Source of the DNA: Gymnopus androsaceus JB14
Taxonomy: Eukaryota > Basidiomycota > Agaricomycetes > Agaricales > Omphalotaceae
Direction of reading: 5' to 3'
Length of the DNA stretch: 41,668 nt
Assembly (NCBI GenBank): GCA_009733575.1
Contig: ML769853.1
Location: 1 to 41,668 of the forward strand
Positions 33,062 through 41,668 of this stretch are shown here, piece after piece (position 1 is the first letter of the stretch; each line of letters starts with the position of its first letter). The translations under genes and the position numbers were made by a program. The notes under the pieces are model-generated. The model worked only from the letters and a program-made list of their open reading frames with translations. It ran no database searches and was not told where the DNA came from.

Positions 33062-34398
33062 AGATATTACATACGCAGAGGCTTTCTGGTTCTGATGGGA
33101 CCAGCAGGCACTGCTAAATCCGCAACGATCAGGGTCTTCAGTAAAGAACTGAACTTTGAGGTTCTCGAATGGAGCAATTCAACGGGTAGTGCCTTCACCA
33201 ACGCTCATGGTATGCAAATACTGACCTGCTTTCTTGACGTGTCTTACACTTGAGCGCAGATGCATCGAGCTCTCGGATTGCGGACAATATCAAGCTTCAC
33301 CCAATTTCAATTATTCCTCGAGCGCGCATCTAAGTGTCAGAACGTCTTCAACTCCATGGAAACCCTGATTTTCGACCTCTACCCCTAAAACGAGCTCATC
33401 TGACCACCGCGTTATTCTCCTTGAAGATTTACCAACATATTACACGCCAACACTCGCTCGCGGTTTCACGATGTCATTAGGCTCCTGATTAAAACTCCAG
33501 GCCCCGTACCGGTCCCAATTGTTATTGTTTTGAGCGATTCGGGTATGAGAGGCGAGGTTGGAGATGAGCGTCTAGCTAGTGGTGATTGGGGTGGAGACTA
33601 GGATGGCGCGATCGACATTCGAACTCTACTTCCGAAGGATGTCCATCACGGATCCTACGTTCATGAAATTAGGTGTGTCGAGTGTTTTGGGTCCCTGTCT
33701 GATGCTCAGAGAAATTATCACAGGTTCAATCCAGTCGCACCTACGTTGATGAAAAAGGCTTTCCAAGCTCTTGTCACTAAACATTACGCTCTGCAAAAAT
33801 CTCCCGTTACTGGTCAAATGTTCGACATTATTCTCATGGTGACATCCGAAGCGCAATCATGGCATTGGAGTTCGCTTGTATCCGACTCATCAAGAAACCG
33901 AAGGGCGGAGATCCGCAGGTCCTTGTGGAAAGTATTACACGAAGGGAGCAGAGCCTAGTCTTATTTCACTTGATGGAAAGGTTTTATTCAACAAACGTTA
34001 GTGTCCTTCTATCTATCTCTCTACTTGGCATCTAATGCTGTCTGTAGGAAAGGAGATCCGCCGAATCCTTCGGCCACCGCTAAAGACATTAAGAGTGACC
34101 AAGAGATCAACAGGACACTGACGGATCCACCTTTACTACCACCACACTTGAGCGAACATGACAGAAGGGCAAGTCGGGTTGATGTTAATATGAGACTTGT
34201 TTTTACCTATTCCCAAAGATTCCTATTCAGTGTCTCTTTTAGACAATTTACGCAGACTCTCCCATCGATTCGTCATTATTCTCCCTGTACATCCACCAGA
34301 ATTTTACCCAGTTCTGTATTGACGTTGATGAATGTGATGGGATTGCTGACTGGTTGAGCTGGGCCTATTCGAGTGGTGGTGAAGCCGCAAGTTTTTTC
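33062..34398 (+). pseudogene. RAD17 (checkpoint clamp loader) gene fragment
   Basis: RAD17 loads the 9-1-1 clamp at damaged DNA. Recognisable blocks in order: Walker A GFLVLMGPAGTAKSATIRVF (33085), a GTATGC...GCAG intron near 33213-33260, SFTQFQLFLERASKCQNVFN, Walker B VILLEDLP (33413), VLSDSG, IRFNPVAPTLMKKAFQAL (33720), SHGDIRSAIMALEFA, TRREQSLVLFHLM, PPHLSEHDRRASRVDVNM (34135) and YADSPIDSSLFSLYIHQNF (34250). The N-terminus before Walker A and everything after SSGGEAA are missing. Several one-base shifts and at least one damaged donor (AAACG-TTAGTG) break it. Neighbour on the left: the MDR gene, head to head. Confidence 0.88.
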
Positions 34399-34850
34399 GA
34401 CCATTAATCTATGATCACCTTGCGCTAACTGCAGTGCACAGTGATATCAAATAAAGCCAGACACGCACTGAGGAGAAGGCGGCGCAGGAGACAGAAGGAG
34501 AAGATGAGAAGGAATCCCAGGGATCGGGCACTCGTCCCTTTTCTGATTCGTCTTCAACGACTGGCATGATACCTGGACTGCCATTAACATGTTATAGCAC
34601 AGATGATGACACTTCTTCCGTGTAATGGACACGTAGCTAAGCCTAGGAGGAGCGCGCGAGGGTGTGGAGAAAGATCATTTCTGGTGTGGGTACTGCAGGT
34701 GTCACTACAAGTAGTTGGATCAAATTCGTACGAGTGAACACGTGCTTACTCTCGAAAAGATTATAGATTGATGGTACCTGATTTCGAACGACCATATGAC
34801 CATATGCCGTAGTATTGCTGTGTGGGCTTCGCCGTTCATCGACGCTACTG
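34399..34850. other. Intergenic sequence upstream of the NLR promoter
   Basis: RAD17 homology ends near 34398. The open frames here (minus 34447-34632, minus 34643-34990) have no recognisable content. The segment is the likely upstream control region of the NLR gene. Confidence 0.5.
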
Positions 34851-34853
34851 GGG

Positions 34854-34860
34854 TATATAA
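34854..34860 (+). promoter_or_regulatory. TATA box of the NLR-type gene
   Basis: TATATAA in the context GGGGTATATAAGGG, about 220 bp before the proposed start codon. With transcription starting some 30 bp later, the transcript would include a short 5' leader to the donor at 34943. There is no competing gene for this box. Confidence 0.6.
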
Positions 34861-34942
34861 GGGATATGAGTTCATTTGTTGCCCACTTCTCACGTTCTCG
34901 CTTTTGAAGTGTAATATCAAGAATAACAGAAAACTTCTCCAG

Positions 34943-35075
34943 GTAGGTTGTTGCTTTTACTTGTGAAAGAACTTGCTTAATAAATACCAATTATGACCAT
35001 AAGCTCTTCGTAGGTGGCCCCACAAGCAGTCTCACCACAACTAATATTATTTATTATTGCACTGGCAGAACTCAG
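34943..35075 (+). other. Probable 5'-leader intron of the NLR-type gene
   Basis: CTCCAG/GTAGGT forms a donor at 34943. The acceptor is CTCAG/ATG, placing the start codon at the first base of the next exon (alternative acceptor GGCAG at 35065). The 133 nt are AT-rich with no coding sign. Confidence 0.5.
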
Positions 35076-38015
35076 ATGTTTGCCCATGCATCGCGCTTCA
35101 ATATTTACGGAGGAAATTATAATAATGCACAGAATATGACTCATCACATATGCAGACAGTCCTCAAGTAAATGTGCCTCCAGGTATTCTCAAATATACTG
35201 TGTTCAAAGATTGATACTGAATTACTATTGAAGGATATGTTGAGGGAATGAGTTACTGTCCCACCTCCACTTTTTTATTTACAGGAAGAGAAACTATTTT
35301 GAAAATCCTTGAGGATTATTTCATCAAGGATCTAGTGTCCAAAGACATGGGAAGAATTAAAACACTCATATTGCATGGGTTGGGTGGTGCAGGAAAAACC
35401 CAATGTGCACTGGAATTTGCAAAAAGGTTTAAAGAAGAGGTATATGTTTCAAGGATTACATTTTGATTCGCCACTGAATAGGTTTACTGGTAGTTTCACT
35501 GGGATTTATTTCATCACTGCTGAATCTAAGGACTCCATCAAGGCAAGCTATTATGACATTGCAATAAGGAATGGTTCAATGCCAGTGCAAGGATGGGAGT
35601 CTGGATTTAGATGGCTTAAAACACATGAAACAAATTGGCTGATTGTCATGGACAATGCTGATGATCCACAACTCAGCTTGGGTGAATTCTTGCCCTCCTG
35701 TGATCATGGAAATGTGATCATCACATCCAGAAATCCAGATCTCATGCAAATTGCAGCAAAATCTGAGGAGATAAAGGACATGGAACCTGATGATGCTACC
35801 CAGCTGCTTTTGAAGCATGCCATTAAGAGCCTCAGCCAGGTGACAGTTGCAGATGTGAAATTAGCTGGAATCATTGCCAAGGAGCTCCATTATTTTGCAT
35901 TGGCATTGGTTCAGGCTGGTGGATATATAAATCAACATAAATGTCTCAACAGTTACCTAGACCTACTGAAATCTCAACAAGCTGAATTGCTGAGAAGAGA
36001 TATTGCACAGAGTTTTGACAACTATACAATGTCAATTTATTCAACATGGAATTTGAGTTGGAATAAATTGGATAAGTCTAGCAAAGCTCTGCTAAACATC
36101 TGTGCATATCTACATTATGAAAGAATTCCTTATGCCTTGTTCCAAAGAGCAATTGAGAACATAGAAGATCTGGAACTAAGTGAATCAAAAAAGAATGCCA
36201 AGAAATTTCTGGTCAAGCTGGCAACAGAGTCTATGAAATGGGATATCATGAAAACTAATGAGATCATACATAAAATTGGTAGCTATTCATTGTTGAATGT
36301 CATCCAGGATGGTCTATTTTCATTCCATCCCTTGGTACATAAGTGGATGATGGGTAAAACAGACATAAACTTGAAGAATGACATTTGCTTAGGAGTGCAA
36401 GGCATTGTGGCAGCATCAATTAATGGTACTCAAATGGGATGACATTGGCTTTGTAAGATTGCTGACACCACACTGCATTGCACTTGAGAAGTATGATATA
36501 GATGAACCACATATCAGAAAGAGCTTTGGCAGGTTATGGTTAATGGGGCACTATGGAGCAAGGGCTCTGACATATTGGAAGCCCTTACTGGAGGAAACAA
36601 AGCTTGCCTTTGGAAATGAGCATCCACAAACATTGACTCACACAAATAACTTGGCAGAGACATACAGTAATCTAGGAAGGTACAATGAAGCTTTGGAGCT
36701 TCAGAAGCCCCTCCTTGAAGTTTCAAAGCAAGTCATGGGAGAAGACCATCCAGAAACATTGACTCACACAAATAACTTGGCAATGGCATACAGTGATCTA
36801 GGAAGGTACAATGAAGCTTTGGAGCTTCAGAAGCCCCTCCTTGAAGTTTCAAAGCAAGTCATGGGAGAAGACCATCCATATACATTGACTCGCACAAATA
36901 ACTTGGCAAGGACATACAGTGATCTAGGAAGGTACAATGAAGCTTTGGAGCTTCAGAAGCCCCTCCTTGAAGTTTCAAAGCAAGTCATGGGAGAAGACCA
37001 TCCAGAAACATTGACTTGCACAAATAGCTTGGCAGTGACATACAGTGATCTAGGAAGGTACAATGAAGCTTTGGAGCTTCAGAAGCCTCTCCTTGAAGTT
37101 TCAAAGAAAATCATGGGAGAAAAGCATCCAAGTACATTGACTTGCACAAATAGCTTGGCAGTGACATACAGTGATCTAGGAAGGTACAATGAAGCTTTGG
37201 AGCTTCAGAAGCCTCTCCTTGAAGTTTCAAAGAAAATCATGGGAGAAAAGCATCCAAGTACATTGACTTGCACAAATGACTTGGCAATGACATACAGGAA
37301 TCTAGAAAAGTACAATGAAGCTTTGGAGCTTCAGAAGCCCCTCCTTGAAGTTTCAAAGCAAGTCATGGGAGAAGACCATCCATATACATTGACTTACACA
37401 AATAACTTGGCAAGGATATACAGTAATCTAGGAAGGTACAATGAAGCTTTGGAGCTTCAGAAGCCCCTCCTTGAAGTTTCAAAGCAAGTCATGGGAGAAG
37501 ACCATCCAGAAACATTGACTTACACAAATAACTTGGCAAGGATATACAGTAATCTAGGAAGGTACAATGAAGCTTTGGAGCTTCAGAAGCCCCTCCTTGA
37601 AGTTTCAAAGCAAGTGATGGGAGAAGAGCATCCAGAAACATTGACTTGCACAAAGAGCTTGGCAGTGACATACAGTAATCTAGGAAGGTACAATGCAGCT
37701 TTGGAGCTTCATCAAGAAGAACATGAAACAATCATACAGCCACAGAGGCACATTGTCCAACCTCGAAGCTCTTTTCCATCATCAAATAAAACTGTGCTGC
37801 ACTCCTGCCGAGCTATCACGCCACCAACCAATCGTATAGCCGCCCGGCCAGAGAAGCTGCGAAGCCAAAAATCCATTTGCAAACCACACAGAGACAGAGA
37901 GTTCCAACTCCTAGTACATCAACTTTCAGCAGATCCCAGGAACAATCTGGCAGCAATAATGCTGTTCATTTGGACAAGGGCAAAAGGTTCAATTATGAAT
38001 AGACAATATGTTTGA
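35076..38015 (+). CDS. NLR-type protein: NB-ARC plus nine TPR units (frameshift near 36430)
   Basis: Exons 35076-35166, 35234-35426 and 35482-38015; introns are 67 nt (GTAAAT..GAAG) and 55 nt (GTTTAA..ATAG, weak donor). Start MFAHASRFNIYGGNYNNAQ is the typical basidiomycete pre-NB-ARC stretch. NB-ARC: FLFTGRE, P-loop LHGLGGAGKTQ (~res 76), Walker B WLIVMDNADD (~147), NVIITSRN, LHYFALALVQAGGYI, and FSFHPLVHKW (~377) in the MHD position. At about 36425-36435 the frame must shift by one base to continue KWDDIGFVRLL into the TPRs (~474-840). A Pro/Arg-rich tail ends at 38015. About 938 residues if the shift is repaired. By family it should be an ATP-switch receptor for nonself or cell-death signalling; no effector domain is seen at the N-terminus. 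Confidence 0.88.
36621..37716 (+). repeat. Nine tandem 126-bp TPR units, nearly identical
   Basis: Each 42-residue unit follows HPxTLTxTNxLAxxYSxL then GRYNEALELQKPLLEVSKQV and MGED. Eight are complete and start exactly every 126 bp from 36621; the ninth (from 37629) breaks off after LELH. Differences concentrate at recurring positions: HP-(Q/E/Y/S), TLT-(H/R/C/Y), TN-(N/S/D), LA-(ET/MA/RT/VT/MT/RI), Y-(S/R)-(D/N). The units with K-K-I-M-G-E-K form a pair. High identity with localised variation fits recombination between units. Confidence 0.95.
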
Positions 38016-38971
38016 CCTATGGGCAGGGATTTAAATAGCAGTGTAAGTGATATTTACACAATATTCATTAATCAAACTGACTTTGTAAGCTCTATTTGTT
38101 CTCCAGCTTTCAATGGCATCTTACATTTTCTATGTTCCGATGAAAATTTCTTGGTATAGGATGCTCTCAGAGTATTTGAATAAGTTGGATCTGAGAGGGA
38201 AAGACAAGTGCTGTAGTTAAATCCAGTGGAGTGGATCTCTATTACTTCTTAGTCATGGGCACGAATCGATTCGCAAATCATACTCATTTTCTTGCATCTC
38301 ATTGCATAGCCACAGATATTTAGACTAAAAAACATTAAAGAAGTATGTAATTTGGTCCAGAAATGAGTTTTCTATGACCCCATCAAGTTTTCACCTCTAT
38401 TCATGTTCTGGTGTCTCCCCAGACCCCCACCAATGCAAGAATCAAGGAGAGTCACCAAAAAGAGTCATGATTCGCATTCTTTTGCTGTATTTGTGCTGTA
38501 GAGTGTTGATGAGCCATCACAAAGTCCCGAAACTTGAGGAAGTCATGGAAGACCCAATTCTGCACCAAATTGCATACTGTTTGGATCCATTCTGCTCAGA
38601 GTTTTCATGGCTATTCATTGAACATGCTTTTGAACCTTGAATGATTCGCACCAATGAAAATTACATGTCCTCTGAGGCAATCAATGAGTCTGCAGGCCTG
38701 GTGAGAAATGCACAGTGCTTCAGTGAAAATCCGAATGTCATCCAGAGAATCTTTTAACATCAAAGCATTTTGATCAATTTCAGACTAACCAACAGTGAAG
38801 AAAGCATTAGAACAGGTATCTATAGTGAGGCATCCCTACAAAAAGATTGTATTCGGATCCAATCAAAAGACTAACCTGGATTCTGTAGCACATACACTAG
38901 GACTGATGCAGACAGTACAGACAAACAGTACATAAGTTTATGTAGCTTGGGTATGTATCAAGTATTGTATT
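38016..38971. other. No supported gene downstream of the NLR
   Basis: This is probable 3' flank. One open frame (38374-38640, plus, 88 codons) has no recognisable domain or splice signals. The word GATTCGCA occurs several times (38268, 38469, 38643) without an obvious pattern. Confidence 0.5.
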
Positions 38972-39460
38972 TAAACCATATCTACAGTATGTAGCTACCA
39001 TATGTATGACACAAAAGAAATGAAAAGAAGAAGAAACAGAATGTAAGAGAAAAGGTCACCTGCTAGTCCCCACTGATAGGTCAAATAAGAGCCCCGGGAG
39101 GAAATTATTTCCATCCTATAAAGGTTCATCAGAGTATTCTTCTGGGTACAAATAAAACCCAATAAAGTCTCACATATTAGGCCTGCACCCCAGAGTAAGA
39201 GACCTCAGAGTGCCAGTGATACTGCCATGGGTGCTTCCTTAAGCCAGCACCTATATAAAATGTACTACCAGCCATTAAAAGACTTATTTTCACCATGTAA
39301 GTGGTACAATAAGAGCAAGTATAGATATCAGTCAGGTCTCTAGCAACATATCTGCAAAAGTACCCTATTGCCTATAGACACACAAATAAAACCCAGGTAC
39401 TCTCAGTGTGCCTGGGACACCCTCTATTTCCTATGGAGACTTGGGTTAAATCAGCAAAAG

Positions 39461-39526
39461 CTGGAAGTTTCAAAGCAAGTCATAGGAGAAGAGCATCCAT
39501 ATACATTGACTTGCACAGATAACTTG
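39461..39526 (+). pseudogene. TPR-unit relic in the right block
   Basis: This is the same 66 bp as 490-555 (LEVSKQVIGEEHPYTLT...). It lies 1.4 kb downstream of the intact TPR array end. Confidence 0.8.
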
Positions 39527-39536
39527 TTACACAGCA

Positions 39537-39832
39537 TGTAAGCTAGGAGGCGCAGTGACTAGCACTCACCAAGTGGTTAAGCTTGTAGAGCAGATAGAGA
39601 GAGGTAGAAGATTAGTAGAAGTTGTTATCATTAGCAGTACTACTGGAGTCCTTATATACTGTAGTACTGTATTTGTTACATATATGGTAGTATCCTTATG
39701 GTATGTTCTATGTGCATGACCTATGATGTCACCTGTAAAGCTACTTACTACTATACTACAGAGGCTGAGTAAGTCTACCTTGGTGATGTCTGATAGTGTG
39801 ACCAATATTATGAATGATATCATCATTCAACA
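39537..39832 (-). mobile_element. Copia-B LTR in the right block
   Basis: A 296-bp copy of 566-861 with a few substitutions, followed by the purine-rich GGAGGGGAG on the minus strand. Confidence 0.65.
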
Positions 39833-41113
39833 CTCCCCTCCACTGAGGTCATGGAGGTAGAATTCCTCATATGCTTAAGAAAGCATGTGAATCTCTCCTG
39901 AGATTCAGTCTCTTGCAAATTTCATTTGCAATCCGGAATGAATTCAATGCCAAGTTGATCTCAGCAATGTTTGAATTTAACCCAAGCAAGATTCTTAGTT
40001 AAAAGATCCACAACATTCCAATCCATCAGAATATAGTAAGGGATCACAAGTCCTGACTTGGTAGTTTCCCTGATGTGGTGATATTGGACATCAATATGTT
40101 TGGTCCAACAACATCAGCAAAAATGGGTTAAACCTACAATAACCTAGGGAGCCTAGGCTACCCTGGTCACCCTGGTTACCCTGGTCACCTTGGGTCTTCC
40201 AGGCTACCCCAGGCTACCTTAGGCTACCTCAGGCTACCTCAGGCTCCTCAGGTTACCTCAGGTTAACTCAGGTTTACTCAGGTTGCCTCAAATTCCCAAG
40301 GTTTATCCCTAAATCCCAGGCAACCTAGGTGACCTCAAAGAAACTGAGGCAGTCTAGGCAACCTAGGTATCCTTAGGTTCCCTTAAGTCTCTTTAGGTCA
40401 TTGTGGGTCAACCCAAAGTCAGCCCAGGGCTCAGACCATTTTTCCTGATGAATCTTGAGCCTGATTATTAGCATAAAGATTGAACCCATGTTATCATCAA
40501 GAAGTGGGAATCCAGTCAGTGGGAATCCAATTTCCCAATGAGGATCCACCTGATTTGTCTGCAACAGTCACTCAAAGCCATGTATTCAGCTTCAGTGGAA
40601 GATAAAGTGGATAATTCTTTTTGACAACCCTGTTGGAGGGTTGTTAGCAAGTGACAACCCTCAAAGCTCTGGGTGTCACACTGGAGTCCCAGTGGGTCAC
40701 ACAAGCCTCAAGATATTACTATTATTATTTCTAAGTATCTCGTTACAAAGATGTAACTCCACAGGTGTCAATAATAAGTCAAAATGTAGTGATCATCGCA
40801 ACATATCCTCCCTCAAGCACAAATCATGTCCGTCTTCAATAATTCTGTCTCAACCACAGCAAATATGCCTGGGATGACAGAGTAATGATTCAGAGTTGAT
40901 TAGTGAATGGTTTGTTGATTGATAAGGAGGTGTGAACATTGAAGGAATGGGGTGCTTAGCACTGTATGAGACTGCAAAAGAGGAGGCTGACTCACTTATG
41001 GCTACAATAACACCAATCAGCCACTGTCATTGAGCTTGCATGAGTCTCTGCTGTCTATCAGATTCAAGTCCATGCTCGGATTCTTGTTAAGTAAAGTGGA
41101 TGCTGGACATCCA

Positions 41114-41406
41114 TGTTAAAATCTAGAGCACTAGATTAGCACAATACTAGACTATAGGTATAGTATAAGTATAATGAAGCATACAGCATAAATAGGGAAA
41201 CATACCTCAGCCAGAAGTCACAGTGATAGTGATGAGGGCTGAGGGAAAAGAGGGATTGCCGAAACATGGAGTATATGTGTAAATTCCGAATACATGAGAA
41301 AATAACAAAATAATCATGTGTAAAGGATAAACTCCGGTCCCGGTTAAGCTTTGCTGTGCAAACTGGCTAATCGGAAATACTTACCGATATCACCTGATAT
41401 CTAACA
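41114..41406 (-). mobile_element. Copia-A LTR in the right block (293 bp)
   Basis: It carries the same TGTTAGATATC...TTTTAACA ends and the ~52-bp segment missing from the 7803-8041 LTR. The bases before it are ATCCA, the same junction as at 2287-2291. It is followed by the GATGGGGAG tract and the Copia-A pol end up to 41531. Confidence 0.93.
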
Positions 41407-41531
41407 CTCCCCATCAATGAGATCCACTAGGAAAAATACCAAGTTGGCAAGTTGCATTTTGGTGATCAAGTTTACCGAGTGCTTTGGTAAAAATGTCGGC
41501 AAAGTTCTCCTTGGATGGAACATATTGAATA

Positions 41532-41668
41532 TGTTGGAATATCAAAGGTAAATATATTCTATCAAACTATACATGGAACGCTTTCTCGTAGTATCCACTT
41601 GTTTGTATCACCATCCCATGCACTCCACTGTTATCGTCTCGCAGACTCCACTCAGTCTCTCGCCGTAT
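41532..41668. mobile_element. Start of another LTR element, running off the window
   Basis: TGTTGGAATATCAAAGG begins exactly at the point where homology to block L stops. A TG-initiated sequence of this kind is typical of an LTR. Only 137 bp are visible, so class and orientation are open. Confidence 0.5.

Larger units (their letters stand above)
38972..41531. repeat. Right copy (R) of the 2.6-kb direct repeat block
   Basis: It is homologous to 1-2707 in the same order: TPR relic 39461-39526, Copia-B LTR 39537-39832, short minisatellite 40159-40193, Copia-B RNase H end 40373-40599, AGATAAAG and TIR element from 40608, Copia-A LTR 41114-41406 and Copia-A pol to 41531. It has about 30 extra bp near 39875. 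The match stops exactly where a new LTR starts at 41532. Confidence 0.94.

Noticed and set aside
35140..35280. An intron ending in TTTTTTATTTACAG just before GAAGAGAAAC
   Set aside because: That acceptor would remove the conserved FLFTGRE motif; the 67-nt intron ending at 35233 keeps it and preserves the frame.
36621..37716. The 126-bp repeats as a CRISPR array or satellite
   Set aside because: They are gapless coding TPR units in one frame with no spacers.

Overview
The window looks like a transposon-crowded stretch of a filamentous fungal genome, most likely a basidiomycete (Agaricomycetes). The evidence is ~50-nt introns (47, 52, 53, 55 and 67 nt) with GT..AG borders, a Plavaka-type transposase, Copia LTR elements primed from half of initiator tRNA-Met, a JmjC-like gene, and an NB-ARC/TPR NLR-type gene with a short pre-NB-ARC exon. 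Nothing bacterial (operons, ribosome binding sites, CRISPR) and no tRNA or rRNA was seen. Everything comes from reading the sequence; no database search was run.

Layout. 1-2707 is a block repeated at 38972-41531. 1786-8268 is a nest of transposons: Copia-B is split by a ~720-bp TIR element, which is split by Copia-A (2292-8041, LTRs 2292-2582 and 7803-8041, target duplication ATCCA), which carries a TA-duplicating element (4714-5094) and a hAT-type element (7280-7613). 8505-12719 holds near-identical 971-bp duplications, pieces of an unrecognised gene and a 514-base assembly gap. 13080-19849 is a decayed Plavaka transposase gene on the minus strand with three insertions. 21228-22167 holds two short inverted-repeat elements. 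22466-25310 is a JmjC-like gene split by a 1117-bp hAT-type element. 26008-27730 is a Copia-C remnant (gag, primer site, LTR) split by a second copy of the TIR family. 28256-28920 is a tandem array of varied but pairing hairpins. 30292-34398 carries two host-type genes, an AST1-like MDR oxidoreductase and a RAD17 fragment, both with shifted frames. 34854-38015 is the NLR-type gene with its TATA box. 38972-41668 is the right-hand repeat block, broken by another LTR.

How it fits together. At least seven insertions can be 'undone' by eye: removing the element and one target duplication restores a protein or a known motif, which gives firm boundaries and a relative order. The gene most likely to matter to the host is the NLR: nine tandem 126-bp TPR units differ mainly at a few recurring positions, as expected of a recognition surface, though the gene has a frameshift near 36430. 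It lies between two direct copies of a 2.6-kb block, and each block carries a 66-bp relic of the same TPR unit. Single-base frameshifts occur in almost every gene here, host-type ones included, so either widespread decay or sequence error has to be settled before calling genes dead.
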